Part shown: in pieces, positions 18,538-20,379 of the stretch
Layout of the letters: every line of letters starts with the position of its first letter
How positions within the stretch are numbered: the first letter of the stretch is position 1
Virus record (IMG/VR): IMGVR_UViG_3300022907_001428
Coordinates: 1 to 20,379 of that record
Origin: a virus
Reading direction: 5' to 3' (one strand)
DNA: 20,379 bases
Program-made: the position numbers and the translations under genes
The notes under the pieces: generated by a model
Told to the model about the DNA's origin: nothing
What the model saw: only the letters and a program-made list of their open reading frames with translations
Database searches by the model: none

Positions 18538-20076
18538 ATGCGTTGGAACGAATTTAAAACGATATTAGCTGAATCAGGTCTAAGTAAGTCCTATCTGCAA
18601 AAGCACAGAGGTCAATATCTTGATGCATTAATCAATATGATTGCTACTGGTAAAGATGTTGAACTAGAAGGTGGATCAAAAAACACATACGGTAAAACTG
18701 TAAAGTTTGAGCCTTCAGAAGCTGAACGACTTGCACAGATGTTCTACGGAGAAAATTCTCCAATTGAAGATAAAGGTGAAGTAAATGCAGATGAGCAAGG
18801 TTTCCTAATACCTGCGCAAGCATTACCGTCGTCAATAAGAATTAAATTAAAAGGCAGAGACGAAACAGTTCCTACGGGTGACATTTTTAAAACACCAGAA
18901 ATGAAAGGTTCTAAAAAACCGTTTAACTCTGGCGATGTAGGCGAAGCATTCTTAGGAGCAGCATGTACTGCAAAGTTTGAAAAACTGGGCGAAGAAATTA
19001 CCGAAGCAGATGTTATAAGTATTCTTAAAAGATTATCAGTTAAAGAAGAAGGTAAGAACAAAAGAGGTATATTAAAATCAACTGCAAATAATGATAATAT
19101 AGAATATGTATTAGTATTAAATCAAACTAGCTTTGGCGCATTGTATCAGTCAGTACAATCAGGAAAACTTCCTCCTGAAATGATAGGTTTAAGTAGATCT
19201 GCTGTGCAGTGGGCAAATAAAAGCGCAGCGGTTAAAGAAGCAATAAACCTTGCCGTAAATGACGAAAACAGCAATACCATTATTATAAACTCAGACGGAG
19301 TTTCTGATCAAAAGGGAACGAAAGCAGATTTGTTTTTAAATTTTGATAACAAGACAATTAACTTGATCAGTGCTAAAGCAGGTGATGTAAAGCAGTTTGG
19401 GCAAGTTCCAGGCAACTCTTATGAAAAAGTACAAACATTTTTTAAGAGTATTTTTGGAGTTGACATCAGCGACAAATATATTGAACAAATGAACGGCAGT
19501 GATGCTAATCATAACTACCCTATTTTTAAAGAAGTATACAAAGATGTAGCAGATGATCTTGCTAAGGAACTAGCAGGGAATACAGTAGCAGAAGTTAAAT
19601 TTATAGAGCGTTTATACAACGGCATTTCGTATCATGCTTCGCTTAACGATCCTAAAGTTAGTATGGTGATATTAAAAGCATCACCAAACGCCCCGGGTTT
19701 TAAAGAATTAAACTTTGGACAAGAACTTAAAGATGCAATGGAACAATTTGATCTACAAGTTAAGTATCAAGCAGATCCGCCTAAGATTGGAATTTATGGC
19801 AGACCAATAGGCACTGATGCAATTGAAGAAACAAAACTTGCAGGTAATTCGTTGTTAATACAAGTGCGCACAAACTTAAAAGGCGACAGCTCAAAAGGTT
19901 ATATTCGTAGCCTTATCGAGATGGGCGGATTGTTAAAAGCAATAGCAGCAGTTGAAGATGATATAGCAAATGCTGCTGACACTAAAGCTCCATCTAAACC
20001 TGCAGAGCCGGCAGCTACAGAGCCAGCAGCTACAGAGCCAGAACAGCCGGCAAACGATCCCAACGCTAAAATTTAA
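18538..20076 (+). CDS. Large unknown phage protein, possible PD-(D/E)XK-like core
   Basis: A 512-residue protein I cannot name. It begins MRWNEFKTILAESGLSKSYL and has acidic, beta/alpha mixed sequence without membrane segments. Residues 262-285 (KADLFLNF, then ISAKAGDVKQFGQ) hold D264 and a later S-A-K at 278-280. This recalls the Asp...(D/E)XK core of restriction-type nucleases, but the second acidic residue is Ser, so activity is doubtful. GDVGEAFLGAA near residue 140 could be the helix before such a core. The C-terminus is Pro/Ala/Glu/Thr-rich with a tandem repeat. AGGGAA precedes the ATG. Its end overlaps the opposite-strand Fis-like gene by four bases. Confidence 0.75.
   Translation: MRWNEFKTILAESGLSKSYLQKHRGQYLDALINMIATGKDVELEGGSKNTYGKTVKFEPSEAERLAQMFYGENSPIEDKGEVNADEQGFLIPAQALPSSIRIKLKGRDETVPTGDIFKTPEMKGSKKPFNSGDVGEAFLGAACTAKFEKLGEEITEADVISILKRLSVKEEGKNKRGILKSTANNDNIEYVLVLNQTSFGALYQSVQSGKLPPEMIGLSRSAVQWANKSAAVKEAINLAVNDENSNTIIINSDGVSDQKGTKADLFLNFDNKTINLISAKAGDVKQFGQVPGNSYEKVQTFFKSIFGVDISDKYIEQMNGSDANHNYPIFKEVYKDVADDLAKELAGNTVAEVKFIERLYNGISYHASLNDPKVSMVILKASPNAPGFKELNFGQELKDAMEQFDLQVKYQADPPKIGIYGRPIGTDAIEETKLAGNSLLIQVRTNLKGDSSKGYIRSLIEMGGLLKAIAAVEDDIANAADTKAPSKPAEPAATEPAATEPEQPANDPNAKI
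20011..20040 (+). repeat. Two tandem copies of a 15-base coding repeat
   Basis: GCAGCTACAGAGCCA occurs twice in a row (20011-20025, 20026-20040), encoding AATEP twice in the disordered tail of the large protein. It probably arose by slippage. Confidence 0.85.
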
Positions 20077-20315
20077 TTAATTTTATACTTTTTCATTTTA
20101 GCAATCAACGCAGTGCGGCCTATGTCTAATGACTGGGCCGCTTTTGTTTGATTACCGTTTGCAAATTTAAGTGCGTTAATGATGCGCTCACGCTCTATAT
20201 TTTCTAGCTCTTTAGACAAACTGTACTGTGATTCTTCAGGCATTACTTCGCCACTGGTTTCCCACATTTCGTCAAACATTTTGTAAAAGTAGTTCTGTTC
20301 TTCTAGCGTATTCAT
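20073..20315 (-). CDS. Fis-type helix-turn-helix DNA-binding protein
   Basis: An 80-residue protein and the only gene on the minus strand here. Residues about 37-79 form an HTH_8 (Fis) domain: ELENIERERIINALKFANGN, then QTKAAQSLDIGRTALIAKMKKY, the DNA-binding helix pair found in Fis and at the C-terminus of NtrC-type activators. The N-terminal 35 residues are acidic and aromatic. AGGA lies six bases before the ATG on its own strand, and a TATAAT-like box is just upstream. It may be a phage transcription regulator. It is not full-length Fis by its N-terminus. The end overlaps the convergent large gene. Confidence 0.85.
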   Translation of the reverse strand: MNTLEEQNYFYKMFDEMWETSGEVMPEESQYSLSKELENIERERIINALKFANGNQTKAAQSLDIGRTALIAKMKKYKIN

Positions 20316-20379
20316 TTTGGTCCTATTATATGTGTACTAAACTATCTAAAGATGTTCACTTAAATACAATATGAAGTAC

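Overview
This window looks like part of the genome of an uncultured marine tailed phage of the T4-like (myovirus) type, probably infecting an alphaproteobacterium. The evidence is the gene mix and its packing. There are dense, mostly same-strand genes with 1-4 base stop/start overlaps, and class I ribonucleotide reductase plus glutaredoxin. There is a small basic Hc1-like protein, a phage bS21 ribosomal protein, a prohibitin-like SPFH protein, cell wall hydrolases, Hsp20, and late-promoter-like ATAAATA boxes. A circularly permuted (two-piece) tmRNA gene fits an alphaproteobacterial or picocyanobacterial source. No photosystem genes are visible. No capsid, tail or terminase gene lies in the window, so the phage assignment is an inference from gene content, though a strong one.

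Layout. Bases 1-1140 hold the end of nrdB, a glutaredoxin and a small unknown gene, all overlapping. Bases 1148-3626 hold two peptidase M15-like proteins flanking a related unknown protein, probably virion or lysis associated. A sigma70-like promoter at 3632 starts a run of small genes (HAD phosphatase, Hc1-like, small membrane and unknown proteins). Another at 5511 serves a 35-residue membrane peptide and the prohibitin-like gene. Bases 6618-7228 are an RNA region: a terminator, a promoter, a permuted tmRNA with a 31-codon membrane-peptide ORF between its two pieces, a second terminator, and a short hairpin RNA with its own promoter. Bases 7229-12625 are rich in exported proteins: a small secreted protein, an outer-membrane beta-barrel, a DRGH endonuclease, a SleB-type hydrolase and a large membrane/coiled-coil protein. 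Peroxiredoxin and a conserved basic phage protein also lie here.

Bases 12633-14409 hold an unknown gene, bS21 and GMP reductase. Bases 14402-16930 hold groES-groEL and hsp20. Both units are preceded by the same leader: a late-promoter-like box, a 5' hairpin, and a second hairpin that buries the ribosome binding site with a bulged G, as in ROSE RNA thermometers. Bases 16982-18518 are a translationally coupled clpS-heme oxygenase-bilin reductase operon, which should make a phycobilin from heme. Bases 18538-20076 hold a large unknown gene. The window ends with the only opposite-strand gene, a Fis-type DNA-binding protein.

Taken together, the accessory genes cover nucleotide supply (Nrd, Grx, GMP reductase), protein quality control (GroESL, Hsp20, ClpS, tmRNA, SPFH), ribosome modification (bS21), redox and bilin chemistry (peroxiredoxin, heme oxygenase, FDBR), and envelope remodelling. 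The most notable points are the permuted tmRNA with an ORF inside it, the paired ROSE-like leaders, the clpS-ho-FDBR operon, and a promoter set inside an inverted repeat that would hide the start site of read-through transcripts.
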